Part shown: in pieces, positions 49,287 through 57,028 of the stretch
Numbering within the stretch: position 1 is the first letter of the stretch
Layout of the letters: each line of letters begins with the position of its first letter
Assembly (NCBI RefSeq): GCF_000689255.1
Contig: NZ_HG964446.1
Span: 4,321,250-4,385,249, forward strand
Source: Mycobacterium triplex
GTDB taxonomy: Bacteria > Actinomycetota > Actinomycetes > Mycobacteriales > Mycobacteriaceae
Reading direction: 5' to 3'
Length of the DNA: 64,000 nt
Notes under the pieces: generated by a model
Seen by the model: the letters and a program-made list of their open reading frames with translations, nothing else
What the model was told of the DNA's origin: nothing
Database searches by the model: none
Position numbers and translations under genes: made by a program

Positions 49287-50216
49287 GTGGGATTGGCTGC
49301 GGGAATTTTCGGCGCGGGCGAATCCGTGCTGATCAGCGATGGCGGCCTGGCCACCGAGCTGGAAGCGCGCGGTCACGACCTGTCCGACCCGCTGTGGTCG
49401 GCGCGGCTGCTGTCGGATGCCCCGGAGGAAATCGTCGCGGTGCACGACGCCTACTTTCGGGCCGGCGCCAGGATCGCGACGACCGCCAGCTACCAGGCAT
49501 CGTTCGAAGGCTTTGCGGCCCACGGGATTGACCGCGACCGATCCGTCGAATTGTTGTGCCGTAGCGTCGAACTCGCCCGGTTGGCGCGTGACGAGAACGG
49601 CGCCGCCGGCCTGCTAGTCGCGGCCTCGATCGGGCCGTATGGCGCGGCGCTGGCCGACGGGTCCGAATACCGCGGGCGTTACGGCCTCTCGGTGTCGGCG
49701 CTGACGCGATGGCATCGGCCGCGACTGGAGATCCTGGCCGCCGCGGGAGCCGACGTGCTGGCGTGCGAAACCGTGCCCGACGCCGACGAAGCCGAAGCCC
49801 TCGTCGGGCTGGTGCGCACGGTCGGCGTGCCGGCCTGGCTCAGCTACACGATCGACGGGACCACAACGCGCGCCGGCCAGTCGCTCGGCGAGGCGTTCGC
49901 GGTGGCGGCCGGCGTGGACGAGATCGTCGCGGTCGGCGTCAATTGCTGCGCCCCGGACGACGTGCTGGGAGCCATCGAGATCGCGTCGGCGATCGGCAAG
50001 CCGGTGATCGTCTACCCGAATAGCGGCGAGCGTTGGGATAGTCGCCAGCGCCAGTGGGTCGGCCGGTCGCGGTTCTCCGCAGAGCTGGCCGGGCAGTGGA
50101 TCGCGGCCGGGGCGGCCATCATCGGCGGATGCTGCCGGGTCGGGCCGGCCGACATCGCGGCAGTGACGCGCCGAGCGTGCTCTGGTGGCGGGAAATCGGC
50201 TGAAAGCTCGCCATGA
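49287..50216 (+). CDS. mmuM: homocysteine S-methyltransferase
   Basis: 309 residues, TIM-barrel Hcy-methyltransferase. ISDGGLATELEARGHDL at the N-terminus, the zinc cysteines in VGVNCCAPDD and IIGGCCRVGP, and LVAASIGPYGAALADGSEYRG are family marks. It methylates homocysteine to methionine, usually from S-methylmethionine. GTG 49287 gives the family length; longer starts at 49131 add residues unlike the family. It is convergent with clpP2. Confidence 0.93.
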   Translation: MGLAAGIFGAGESVLISDGGLATELEARGHDLSDPLWSARLLSDAPEEIVAVHDAYFRAGARIATTASYQASFEGFAAHGIDRDRSVELLCRSVELARLARDENGAAGLLVAASIGPYGAALADGSEYRGRYGLSVSALTRWHRPRLEILAAAGADVLACETVPDADEAEALVGLVRTVGVPAWLSYTIDGTTTRAGQSLGEAFAVAAGVDEIVAVGVNCCAPDDVLGAIEIASAIGKPVIVYPNSGERWDSRQRQWVGRSRFSAELAGQWIAAGAAIIGGCCRVGPADIAAVTRRACSGGGKSAESSP

Positions 50217-50235
50217 GAGCACGTTCGGCGAAAAC

Positions 50236-50871
50236 TTAAGCGGTTTGCGCGGACAGCTTCCGGTACTCGAGAACGGTGTCGATAATCCCGTAGTCCTTGG
50301 CCTCTTCGGCGGTCAGGATCTTGTCCCGGTCGGTGTCCTTGCGGATGACCGCGGCGTCCTTGTTGGTGTGCCGGGCCAGCGTGGTCTCCATCAGCGTGCG
50401 CATCCGCTCGATCTCGGCGGCCTGGATCTCCAGGTCGGAGAACTGACCCTGGATCACCCCGGACAGCGACGGCTGGTGGATCAGCACCCGCGCGTTGGGC
50501 AGCGCCATCCGCTTACCCGGCGTGCCGGCGGCGAGCAGCACCGCGGCCGCCGAAGCGGCCTGACCGAGGCAGACCGTCTGGATGTCGGCCCGCACGTATT
50601 GCATCGTGTCGTAGATCGCCATCAGCGAGGTGAACCCGCCACCGGGCGAGTTGATGTACATGGTGATGTCGCGGTCGGGATCGAGCGACTCGAGCACCAG
50701 CAGCTGCGCCATGATGTCGTTCGCCGACGCGTCGTCGACCTGCACGCCGAGGAAGATGATGCGCTCCTCGAACAGCTTGTTGTAAGGGTTCGACTCCTTG
50801 ACACCGAAGCTGGAGTGCTCGATGAACGAGGGGAGGATGTAACGCGCCTGGGGTTGGGTTTCGGGGTTCAC
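50236..50871 (-). CDS. clpP2: ATP-dependent Clp protease proteolytic subunit 2
   Basis: 211 residues. The catalytic serine S107 is in CLGQAASAAAVLL, the histidine H132 in LIHQPSLSG, and the aspartate follows in IRKDTDRDKILTA. It has the extended N-terminus typical of actinobacterial ClpP2 and forms a mixed ClpP1P2 tetradecamer with the adjacent product. Its GTG start overlaps the clpP1 stop by four bases (GTGA), so the two are translated together. Confidence 0.97.
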   Translation of the reverse strand: MNPETQPQARYILPSFIEHSSFGVKESNPYNKLFEERIIFLGVQVDDASANDIMAQLLVLESLDPDRDITMYINSPGGGFTSLMAIYDTMQYVRADIQTVCLGQAASAAAVLLAAGTPGKRMALPNARVLIHQPSLSGVIQGQFSDLEIQAAEIERMRTLMETTLARHTNKDAAVIRKDTDRDKILTAEEAKDYGIIDTVLEYRKLSAQTA

Positions 50872-51467
50872 TGGGCTTCTCCATTGCTGATGTGGGCGGC
50901 GCGGGTGATGATGTGGTCGACGAAGCCGTATTCCAGGGCCTCCGGCGCGGTGAACCAGCGGTCGCGGTCCGAATCGGCTTCGATCCGCTCGATCGGCTGG
51001 CCGGTGAATTCCGCGTTGAGCCGGAACATCTCCTTCTTGATGACGGCGAATTGCTCGGCCTGGATGGCGATGTCGGCCGCGCTACCCGTCACCCCGCCCA
51101 GCGGCTGGTGCATCAGGATGCGCGCGTGCGGCAGCGCGAAGCGCTTGCCCTTGGTTCCCGCCGCCAACAGGAACTCGCCCATCGAGGCGGCCATGCCCAT
51201 CGCGTAGGTGGCGATGTCGCACGGCGCCAGCACCATGGTGTCGTAGATCGCCATGCCCGCGCTGATCGATCCGCCCGGGGAGTTGATGTAGAGGTTGATG
51301 TCCTTGTCACTGTCCTCGGCGGCGAGCAGCAGAATCTGCGCGCACAACCGGTTGGCGACCTCGTCGTTCACCTCCGAACCCAGGAAGATGATGCGCTCGG
51401 AGAGCAAGCGCTCATACACCGAGTCCGTGAGGTTGAGACCCACCGAATTCGAACGCATATCAGTCAC
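50868..51467 (-). CDS. clpP1: ATP-dependent Clp protease proteolytic subunit 1
   Basis: 199 residues with triad S95 (GMAASMGEFLL), H120 (ILMHQPLGG) and D169 (DSDRDRWF). Start GTG 51467 gives TDMRSNSVGLNLTDSVYERLLSER, as in mycobacterial ClpP1; an internal ATG at 51458 is an alternative. Its pre-sequence is normally clipped during maturation. A ClgR-type box lies 86 bases upstream, which fits known control of clpP1P2 by ClgR in mycobacteria. Confidence 0.97.
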   Translation of the reverse strand: MTDMRSNSVGLNLTDSVYERLLSERIIFLGSEVNDEVANRLCAQILLLAAEDSDKDINLYINSPGGSISAGMAIYDTMVLAPCDIATYAMGMAASMGEFLLAAGTKGKRFALPHARILMHQPLGGVTGSAADIAIQAEQFAVIKKEMFRLNAEFTGQPIERIEADSDRDRWFTAPEALEYGFVDHIITRAAHISNGEAQ

Positions 51468-51552
51468 GACCGGGTTACCTGCTTTCTTTCAGATCCGTAC
51501 TGACGACATTAACCAACCGAGCGCGCCGTTTCGCGGCCACGCACCCCGCGTT

Positions 51553-51563
51553 CGCTCACAGCG
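51553..51563. promoter_or_regulatory. ClgR-type box upstream of clpP1
   Basis: CGCTCACAGCG fits the CGCYNANRGCG core described for ClgR in actinobacteria and stands between the tig stop and the clpP1 start. ClgR activates clp genes in Corynebacterium and Mycobacterium; the assignment here is by motif and position only. Confidence 0.6.
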
Positions 51564-51574
51564 TCAAGGTTGCG

Positions 51575-52966
51575 TCATTCCTCACCGGGCTCGCCGGCCC
51601 CGTCGTCAGCGTCATCGGAGTCCTCGGCTTCGGCGTCGCTCTTCGTCCGGTCGGGGAAGAACTGGCTCGTGTCGATCGTGTTGCCGTCGGTGTCGGTGAC
51701 CGTCGCCCTCGAGACCACCGCGGCGATCGCCAGGCCGCGCCGCACATCGGCGAACATGGCCGGCAGCTGGTTGTTTTCCTGAAGGTAGGAGAACAGCTGT
51801 TGCGGCTCGATGCCGTACTGCCGCGAGGTCGCCACCAGCCGCTCGGTCAGGTCGTCCTGGCCAACCTGGACTTGCAGCTCGTCGGCCAGCGCGTCGAACA
51901 ACAGCTGCCGTTGGACGTCCTTCTCCACCGCGCTGCGCGTCTCGGCTTCGAACTCCTCGCGTGTCTTGCCCTGCTCGGCCAGCACCTCGGCGAACCTCGC
52001 CTCGTCGTGGTTGACGCTGTCGATGGCGCCGTGCATGGCGCTGTCGAACTGCTCGGCGACGATGCCCTCGGGCAGCGGCACCTCGACCTGCGCCAGCAGG
52101 GCGTCCATCGTCGCTTCCTGGATCTTGCCCGCCTGCTCGGCGCGCTTGAGGTTGGCCACCTGGTCGCGCAGGTTGGTGCGCAGTTCCTCGATGGTGTCGA
52201 ATTCGCTTGCCAATTGCGCGAATTCGTCATCGGGCTCGGGCAGTTCGCGCTGCTTGATGGTCTTGACGGTGACGGTCACCTGCGCGTCCTGGCCGGCGTG
52301 TTCCCCGGTCGCGAGCTTGGCGGTGAATTCCTTGGACTCGTCGACGGACAGACCGATGATCGCGTCGTCGAGACCTTCGATCAGCCGGCCGGAGCCCACC
52401 TCATGCGAGAGGCCCTCCGCGGCCGCGCCCGGGATTTCCTCGCCGTCGATGGTCGCCGACAGGTCGATCGACACGAAGTCGCCGTCGGCCACCGGACGGT
52501 CCACCCCGGTCAGGGTGCCGAACCGGGCCCGCAGCGACTGCAGCTCGGCGTCGACGTCGTCGTCGCTGACCTCGATCGGGTCCACCGACACCTTCAGCGC
52601 GGACAGGTCCGGAAGGGTGATCTTGGGGCGGACGTCGACCTCGGCGGTGAATGCGAGGTCCTCGCCGTACTCCTTTTTGGTCACCTCTATTTCGGGGCGC
52701 CCGATCGGGTGCACCTCGGTCTCGCTGACCGCTTGCCCATACCGGGTGGGCAACGCCTCGCTGACGACCTGGTCGAGCATCTCCTCGCGGCCGAAGCGGG
52801 CCTCCAGCAACTTCGTCGGCACCTTGCCGGGGCGAAACCCGGGCAGCCGGACCTGCCTGGCCAGCTCCTTGTAGGCGCGCTGGAAGTCGGGCTCGAGTTC
52901 GGTGAACGGCACCTCCACGTTGATGCGCACCCGGGTGGGGCTCAACTGCTCGACGCTGCTCTTCAC
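51575..52966 (-). CDS. tig: trigger factor
   Basis: 463 residues. Ribosome-binding domain with the signature GFRPGKVPTKLLEARFG, a PPIase (FKBP-like) domain (ATIDGEEIPGAAAEGLSHEVGSGRLIEGLDDAIIGL), a helical C-terminal chaperone domain and an acidic tail (EAEDSDDADDGAGEPGEE). It binds nascent chains at the exit tunnel. Start GTG 52966 has GAGGAG upstream and matches the family length; upstream in-frame codons run into tRNA-Pro. Confidence 0.97.
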   Translation of the reverse strand: MKSSVEQLSPTRVRINVEVPFTELEPDFQRAYKELARQVRLPGFRPGKVPTKLLEARFGREEMLDQVVSEALPTRYGQAVSETEVHPIGRPEIEVTKKEYGEDLAFTAEVDVRPKITLPDLSALKVSVDPIEVSDDDVDAELQSLRARFGTLTGVDRPVADGDFVSIDLSATIDGEEIPGAAAEGLSHEVGSGRLIEGLDDAIIGLSVDESKEFTAKLATGEHAGQDAQVTVTVKTIKQRELPEPDDEFAQLASEFDTIEELRTNLRDQVANLKRAEQAGKIQEATMDALLAQVEVPLPEGIVAEQFDSAMHGAIDSVNHDEARFAEVLAEQGKTREEFEAETRSAVEKDVQRQLLFDALADELQVQVGQDDLTERLVATSRQYGIEPQQLFSYLQENNQLPAMFADVRRGLAIAAVVSRATVTDTDGNTIDTSQFFPDRTKSDAEAEDSDDADDGAGEPGEE

Positions 52967-53007
52967 GGGTGTGCTCCTCGTTCTTCTCGGTGGTGCGGCG
53001 CGAATGG

Positions 53008-53081
53008 TCGGGGTGACAGGATTTGAACCTGCGGCCTTCCGCTCCCAAAGCGGATGCGCTACCAAGCTGCGCTACACCCCG
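53008..53081 (-). tRNA. tRNA-Pro (TGG)
   Basis: The minus strand folds as a 74-base cloverleaf: acceptor CGGGGTG pairs with CACCCCG, D-arm AGCGCAGCTTGGTAGCGC, anticodon stem TCCGC/GCGGA around TTTGGGA (anticodon TGG), and T-arm with GGTTCAAATCC. Discriminator A; CCA is not encoded. Confidence 0.95.
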
Positions 53082-53215
53082 CGCTGACCTCGCGATCCTA
53101 CGGCTCGGCGACGTCGGCCTACCAACGGCCTCGCAGACCTAACAAAGCGGTCACAAGGCCGCGTCGATTAGATTTGATGTTCGCCGCCAGATACAGTCAC
53201 GCTCGACTAATACAT

Positions 53216-53286
53216 GCGGGCGTAGCTCAATGGTAGAGCCCTAGTCTTCCAAACTAGCTACGCGGGTTCGATTCCCGTCGCCCGCT
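53216..53286 (+). tRNA. tRNA-Gly (TCC)
   Basis: A 71-base cloverleaf: acceptor GCGGGCG with CGCCCGC, D-arm AGCTCAATGGTAGAGC, anticodon stem CTAGT/ACTAG around CTTCCAA (anticodon TCC), T-arm GGGTTCGATTCCC. It lies divergent from tRNA-Pro and 31 bases before the lipP start. Confidence 0.95.
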
Positions 53287-53317
53287 CGGGGTAGGTAGTG
53301 CTCCACAGAAAGGCGCC

Positions 53318-54505
53318 ATGAGCGACCTGGCATTGGACGTGGACATTCACGGCTCATGCGCGTCCGACTTCGCCGGAGTACGCGGCGCCTTCGAACGCAA
53401 TTTCGCCGAGCGTCTCGAGCACGGCGCGGCCGTCGCCGTCTGGGTCGACGGGGAGCTCGTCGTCAATCTCTGGGGCGGCTGGGCCGACGAGGCCGGCACC
53501 CGGCCCTGGCAGCAAGACACCTTGACGACGGTGTTGTCCGGCACCAAGGGCCTGTCGGCCACTTGCGTCCATCAGCTGGTCGACCGTGGTGAGCTGGACC
53601 TGCACGCGCCGATCGCCCGCCATTGGCCGGAGTTCGGCCAGGCCGGCAAGGAAGACATCACGCTGGCGATGGTGATGGGCCACCGATCCGGCGTCATCGG
53701 GCCGCGCGCGCCGATGAGCTGGCAACAGGTCACCGACTGGGATTACGCCTGCGAACAAATCGCCGCCGCCGAGCCGTGGTGGGAGCCGGGCACCGCGCAG
53801 GGCTACCACATGACGACCTTCGGCTTCATCTGCGGCGAGGTGTTCCGCCGGGTCACCGGCCAAACGATCGGCCAGTACCTGCGCACCGAGATCGCCGGGC
53901 CGCTGGGCGCCGATGTCCACATCGGGCTCTCCGACGCCGAGCAGCTGCGCTGCGCCGAGCGGGTGAACAAGCCGCACATGCGTGACCTGATCGCGCATGT
54001 GCCCAACCATCCGACCAGCCTCGACGAGCATCCCAAGGCGGGGCTGGCGGTCGCCATGGGCTGGGCGCCCGACGACGAGGTCAGCTCCTACGACCTCGAC
54101 CTGTGGCGCCGGCTCGAATTTCCCGGCACCAACGGCCAGGTGTCGGCCCTGGGATTGGCCACGTTCTACAACGCCCTCGCCCAGGGGAAGCTGCTCAGCC
54201 GCGAGCACATGGATCTGATCCGGGAATGCCAGGGCGGCCTGGAGACCGACCTGGTGCTCGGCCCGCGGGTCGCCGACCACGGCTGGGGCCTGGGCTACAT
54301 GCTCAACCAGCGTTGCGTCAACGGACCCAACCCACGCATCTTCGGCCACGGCGGGCTGGGCGGCTCGTTCGGGTTCGTCGACCTGGAGCACGGCATCGGC
54401 TACGCGTATGTGGCGAATCGCTTCGACGCCACCAAGGCCAACGCGGACCCGCGCAGCCTGGCGCTGTCCAACGAGGTCTATGCCGTGCTGGGCGTCGACG
54501 TCTGA
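53318..54505 (+). CDS. lipP: beta-lactamase-fold esterase, LipP-like
   Basis: 395 residues of the class C beta-lactamase / carboxylesterase family VIII. The SxxK motif is S74-G-T-K77, with a downstream tyrosine motif (WDYACEQIAAAEPWWEPGTAQGYHMTTFGFICGE) and HGGLGGSFGFVD as the third box. It has no signal peptide. Such enzymes hydrolyse short acyl esters rather than beta-lactams. GAAAGG sits before the ATG. A strong terminator hairpin follows. Confidence 0.92.
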   Translation: MSDLALDVDIHGSCASDFAGVRGAFERNFAERLEHGAAVAVWVDGELVVNLWGGWADEAGTRPWQQDTLTTVLSGTKGLSATCVHQLVDRGELDLHAPIARHWPEFGQAGKEDITLAMVMGHRSGVIGPRAPMSWQQVTDWDYACEQIAAAEPWWEPGTAQGYHMTTFGFICGEVFRRVTGQTIGQYLRTEIAGPLGADVHIGLSDAEQLRCAERVNKPHMRDLIAHVPNHPTSLDEHPKAGLAVAMGWAPDDEVSSYDLDLWRRLEFPGTNGQVSALGLATFYNALAQGKLLSREHMDLIRECQGGLETDLVLGPRVADHGWGLGYMLNQRCVNGPNPRIFGHGGLGGSFGFVDLEHGIGYAYVANRFDATKANADPRSLALSNEVYAVLGVDV

Positions 54506-54521
54506 CGCAGTAGCGATAATC

Positions 54522-54551
54522 GCGCCCTGCCGAACGGTGTCGGCAGGGCGC
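54522..54551. terminator. hairpin terminator after lipP
   Basis: GCGCCCTGCCGA (54522-54533) pairs perfectly with 54540-54551 around a six-base loop, followed by GCTTGTTGAT. It lies between the convergent lipP and the small secreted-protein gene and can serve both. Confidence 0.8.
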
Positions 54552-54572
54552 GCTTGTTGATGTGGACTTGGA

Positions 54573-54863
54573 TCAGGGGTGCCATCCGGGAGGCGGCGGC
54601 GGCCCGCCCGGACCGCCCGGGCCCCAAGGTCCGGCGGGCCCGCGGTCCCACGGATTTCCGGGCGGCCCCGGCGGCCCTCCGCGCCAGTCATGGCAGTTGT
54701 TCCAGTCCCAGTTGTTCCCCCAGCCCGGGTCCCAGAATTCCCCCGGGCACCATTGCGGGAAGGGGCCGGGCTGCGCGGCAGCCTCGGCGGCCTCGCCCAC
54801 CCCCGCCAGAGCCAACACGGCTCCCGCCAAAATCGTTGCAGCTAAACGCGGTATCGGTTTCAC
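54573..54863 (-). CDS. small secreted Pro/Gly/Trp-rich protein
   Basis: 96 residues. A signal peptide (PRLAATILAGAVLALAGVGEAAEAAAQ) precedes a short conserved core (FPQWCPGEFWDPGWGNNWDWNNCHDW) with two cysteines and several tryptophans, then a Gly/Pro-rich tail. Similar exported peptides occur in several copies in mycobacteria; their function is unknown. The cysteine pair probably forms a disulfide after export. Confidence 0.82.
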   Translation of the reverse strand: MKPIPRLAATILAGAVLALAGVGEAAEAAAQPGPFPQWCPGEFWDPGWGNNWDWNNCHDWRGGPPGPPGNPWDRGPAGPWGPGGPGGPPPPPGWHP

Positions 54864-54949
54864 AAGCGCAACTTCTACCCACGATATCGCGCTCGAAAAC
54901 TATAGACGCCAGCGTTTCTTCCTGTCAGTTTCCTGCCAATCCGAAGCCG

Positions 54950-55744
54950 TCACTTCTGGCAGTTCGGGCACCAGAACACGTTGCGGCCCTCGAGCACTGC
55001 AGTGCGGATCGGCCCGCCGCACACCCGGCACGCCTCACCGGCGCGCCGGTACACATAGGTGCGGGGCCGGTCGGGCGCATAGGACGGCGGGCCGTGGTCG
55101 TGTTCGGGGCGCACCACGACGATCTTGCCGCCCCGCAAGCCGACCTTCATCAGCGCGACGAGATCGGTCCAGGCCGCATCGAATTCGGCTGCGCTGACCG
55201 CCCGACCGGGCCGGTACGGGTCGATGCGGTGGCGGAACAGCAACTCGCTGCGGTACACGTTGCCCACCCCGGCGATCACGCCCTGATCCATCAGCAATGC
55301 ACCAATAGGCCTGCGGGACTTCGTGATTCGATTCCACGCCCACGCCGGGTCGGCGTCGCTGCGCAACGGGTCGGGGCCGAGTTTCGCGACGACGTCGCTG
55401 ACCTGAGCCTCGTCGATCACCTCGCACACCGTGGGGCCGCGCAGGTCGGTCCCGTACTCGGCGCCCACCATCCGCATCCGTACCTGGCCGACCGGCTCCG
55501 GAAGCTCCTCGGCGCGTTCCCATTCGGTGAACGTTCCGTAGAGACCGAGGTGCACGTGCACGACCGGGCCGTCGGCGTAGTGATGGAACAGATGCTTGCC
55601 CCAGGCGTTCGAGATGCGCAGCACGCGGCCGTCGACCGCGGCCGCGGTGAAGCGGCCCTGCGGGCTGGACACGGCGACGGGCGCACCCCCGAAGCGCCGT
55701 TGATGCAGCCGCGCCAAGCGGTGCAGCGTATGGCCTTCGGGCAC
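54950..55744 (-). CDS. nei: Fpg/Nei-family DNA glycosylase
   Basis: 264 residues, Rv2464c type. The start PEGHTLHRLARLH supplies the N-terminal proline nucleophile and the glutamate; the helix-two-turn-helix DQGVIAGVGNVYRSELLFRHRIDPYRPG and the C-terminal zinc finger (CRVCGGPI and CPNCQK) complete the family. It excises oxidised bases and nicks the strand. The GTG start at 55744 gives proline at position 2, as required after methionine removal. The rpiB stop lies one base upstream. Confidence 0.94.
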   Translation of the reverse strand: MPEGHTLHRLARLHQRRFGGAPVAVSSPQGRFTAAAVDGRVLRISNAWGKHLFHHYADGPVVHVHLGLYGTFTEWERAEELPEPVGQVRMRMVGAEYGTDLRGPTVCEVIDEAQVSDVVAKLGPDPLRSDADPAWAWNRITKSRRPIGALLMDQGVIAGVGNVYRSELLFRHRIDPYRPGRAVSAAEFDAAWTDLVALMKVGLRGGKIVVVRPEHDHGPPSYAPDRPRTYVYRRAGEACRVCGGPIRTAVLEGRNVFWCPNCQK

Positions 55745-55745
55745 C

Positions 55746-56225
55746 TTAAGCCCGCGCGCCGGGCACCGGCGGGGCCTGGTGAGTGCGCTCGTACTCGTCG
55801 AGAATGTCGATACGCCGTTGGTGGCGTTCGGCTTTCGACCACGGGGTGGTGAGGAAGGCGTCGACGAACGTCAGCGCCTCGGCCACAGTGTGCATCCGAC
55901 CACCGATCCCGATCAGCTGCGCGTTGTTGTGTTGACGCGCCAGCGACGCGGTCTCCACACTCCACGCCAGCGCGCAGCGGGCGCCCGGCACCTTGTTGGC
56001 CGCGATCTGCTCGCCGTTGCCCGACCCGCCGATCACGATGCCCAGGCTGTCCGGGTCGGCCACCGTGCGGATCGCGGCGTCGATGCAAAACGCCGGGTAG
56101 TCGTCCTCGGCGTCATAGGTGAACGCGCCGCAGTCGATCGGCTCGTGTCCGGTCTTGGTCAGGTGCTCGATGATCGCTTGCTTGAGCTCGAATCCAGCGT
56201 GGTCTGAACCCAGGTAGACGCGCAT
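55746..56225 (-). CDS. rpiB: ribose-5-phosphate isomerase B
   Basis: 159 residues. RVYLGSDHAGFELKQAIIEHL carries the D/H sugar-phosphate site, and VIGGSGNGEQIAANKVPGARCALAW holds the general-base region. In mycobacterial RpiB a glutamate rather than cysteine serves as base; SGNGEQ is consistent with that. It interconverts ribulose-5-P and ribose-5-P. It lies in a run with nei. Confidence 0.95.
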   Translation of the reverse strand: MRVYLGSDHAGFELKQAIIEHLTKTGHEPIDCGAFTYDAEDDYPAFCIDAAIRTVADPDSLGIVIGGSGNGEQIAANKVPGARCALAWSVETASLARQHNNAQLIGIGGRMHTVAEALTFVDAFLTTPWSKAERHQRRIDILDEYERTHQAPPVPGARA

Positions 56226-56285
56226 GCCCGCAATCCTTACCCGCCGCGCCGGCCGACGCAACGCGCGGGGGGTACGCCATCCGAT

Positions 56286-56909
56286 CTAGTCGAACTCGGG
56301 CGCCTCGTGGCGCGACCGCTTGAGCTCGAAGAAGTGCGGGTAGGCCGCGAACGTCACCGAGGCGTCCCACAGCTTGCCGGCCTCTTCGCCGCGCGGGATC
56401 CGCGACAGCACCGGCCCGAAGAACGCCACGTCGTTGACGTGGATGGTGGGCGTTCCCACGTCGTCCCCGACCGGGTCCATGCCGGCGTGGTGGCTCTTGC
56501 GCAGCGCCTCGTCGTAGGCGTCGCTGTCGGCCGCGGCGGCCAGCTCGGCCGGCAGGCCGACCTCGTCCAGCGCCAGCTTGATGACGTCTTCGAGCTCCTT
56601 GTTGCCCTTGTTGTGAATCTGGGTGCCCATCGCGGTGTAGAGCGGGGCCAGCACCTCGGCGCCGTGCGCCTGCTCGGCGGCGATCGCCACCCGCACCGGT
56701 CCCCACGCCCGCTTCATGTTCTCGCGGTACTGCTCGGGCAGGTCTTCGCGGTTCTCGTTGAGCACCGCCAGGCTCATGACGTGGAAGTTCACCTCTATGT
56801 CGCGAACCTTTTCGACTTCGAGGATCCAGCGCGACGTGATCCATGCCCACGGGCACAGCGGGTCGAACCAGAAATCGGCCTTGTTTTTCGCGGGGGCCTT
56901 CTCGGACAT
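56286..56909 (-). CDS. DsbA-fold mycothiol-dependent oxidoreductase with a CPWA active site
   Basis: 207 residues, equal in length to Rv2466c and similar throughout (ADFWFDPLCPWAWITSRW, EVNFHVMSLAVLNENRED, VGTPTIHVNDVAFFGPVLSRIPRGEEAGKLWDASVTFA). The M. tuberculosis protein is, as I recall, a CPWC mycoredoxin-like nitroreductase. Here the second cysteine codon is GCA (56844-56846), giving C19-P-W-A22, a monothiol site. It would still be able to form a mycothiol mixed disulfide. Start ATG 56909. It is divergent from pepN. Confidence 0.9.
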   Translation of the reverse strand: MSEKAPAKNKADFWFDPLCPWAWITSRWILEVEKVRDIEVNFHVMSLAVLNENREDLPEQYRENMKRAWGPVRVAIAAEQAHGAEVLAPLYTAMGTQIHNKGNKELEDVIKLALDEVGLPAELAAAADSDAYDEALRKSHHAGMDPVGDDVGTPTIHVNDVAFFGPVLSRIPRGEEAGKLWDASVTFAAYPHFFELKRSRHEAPEFD

Positions 56910-57028
56910 TGCGCAGTCCTCTCCGGAACAGATCGGGAACGGTTAGAACACCGTCCAGCACAACCGTAGTCGCCGCGCGCGTGTTCCCGTTCCGCACCGT
57001 GTGCTTGCGACGCTACTAAGTTGGACGG

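Noticed and set aside
54950..56909. nei, rpiB and the DsbA-fold gene as one DNA-repair/stress system
   Set aside because: They are adjacent but functionally diverse, and the order is the ordinary mycobacterial one as I recall it.
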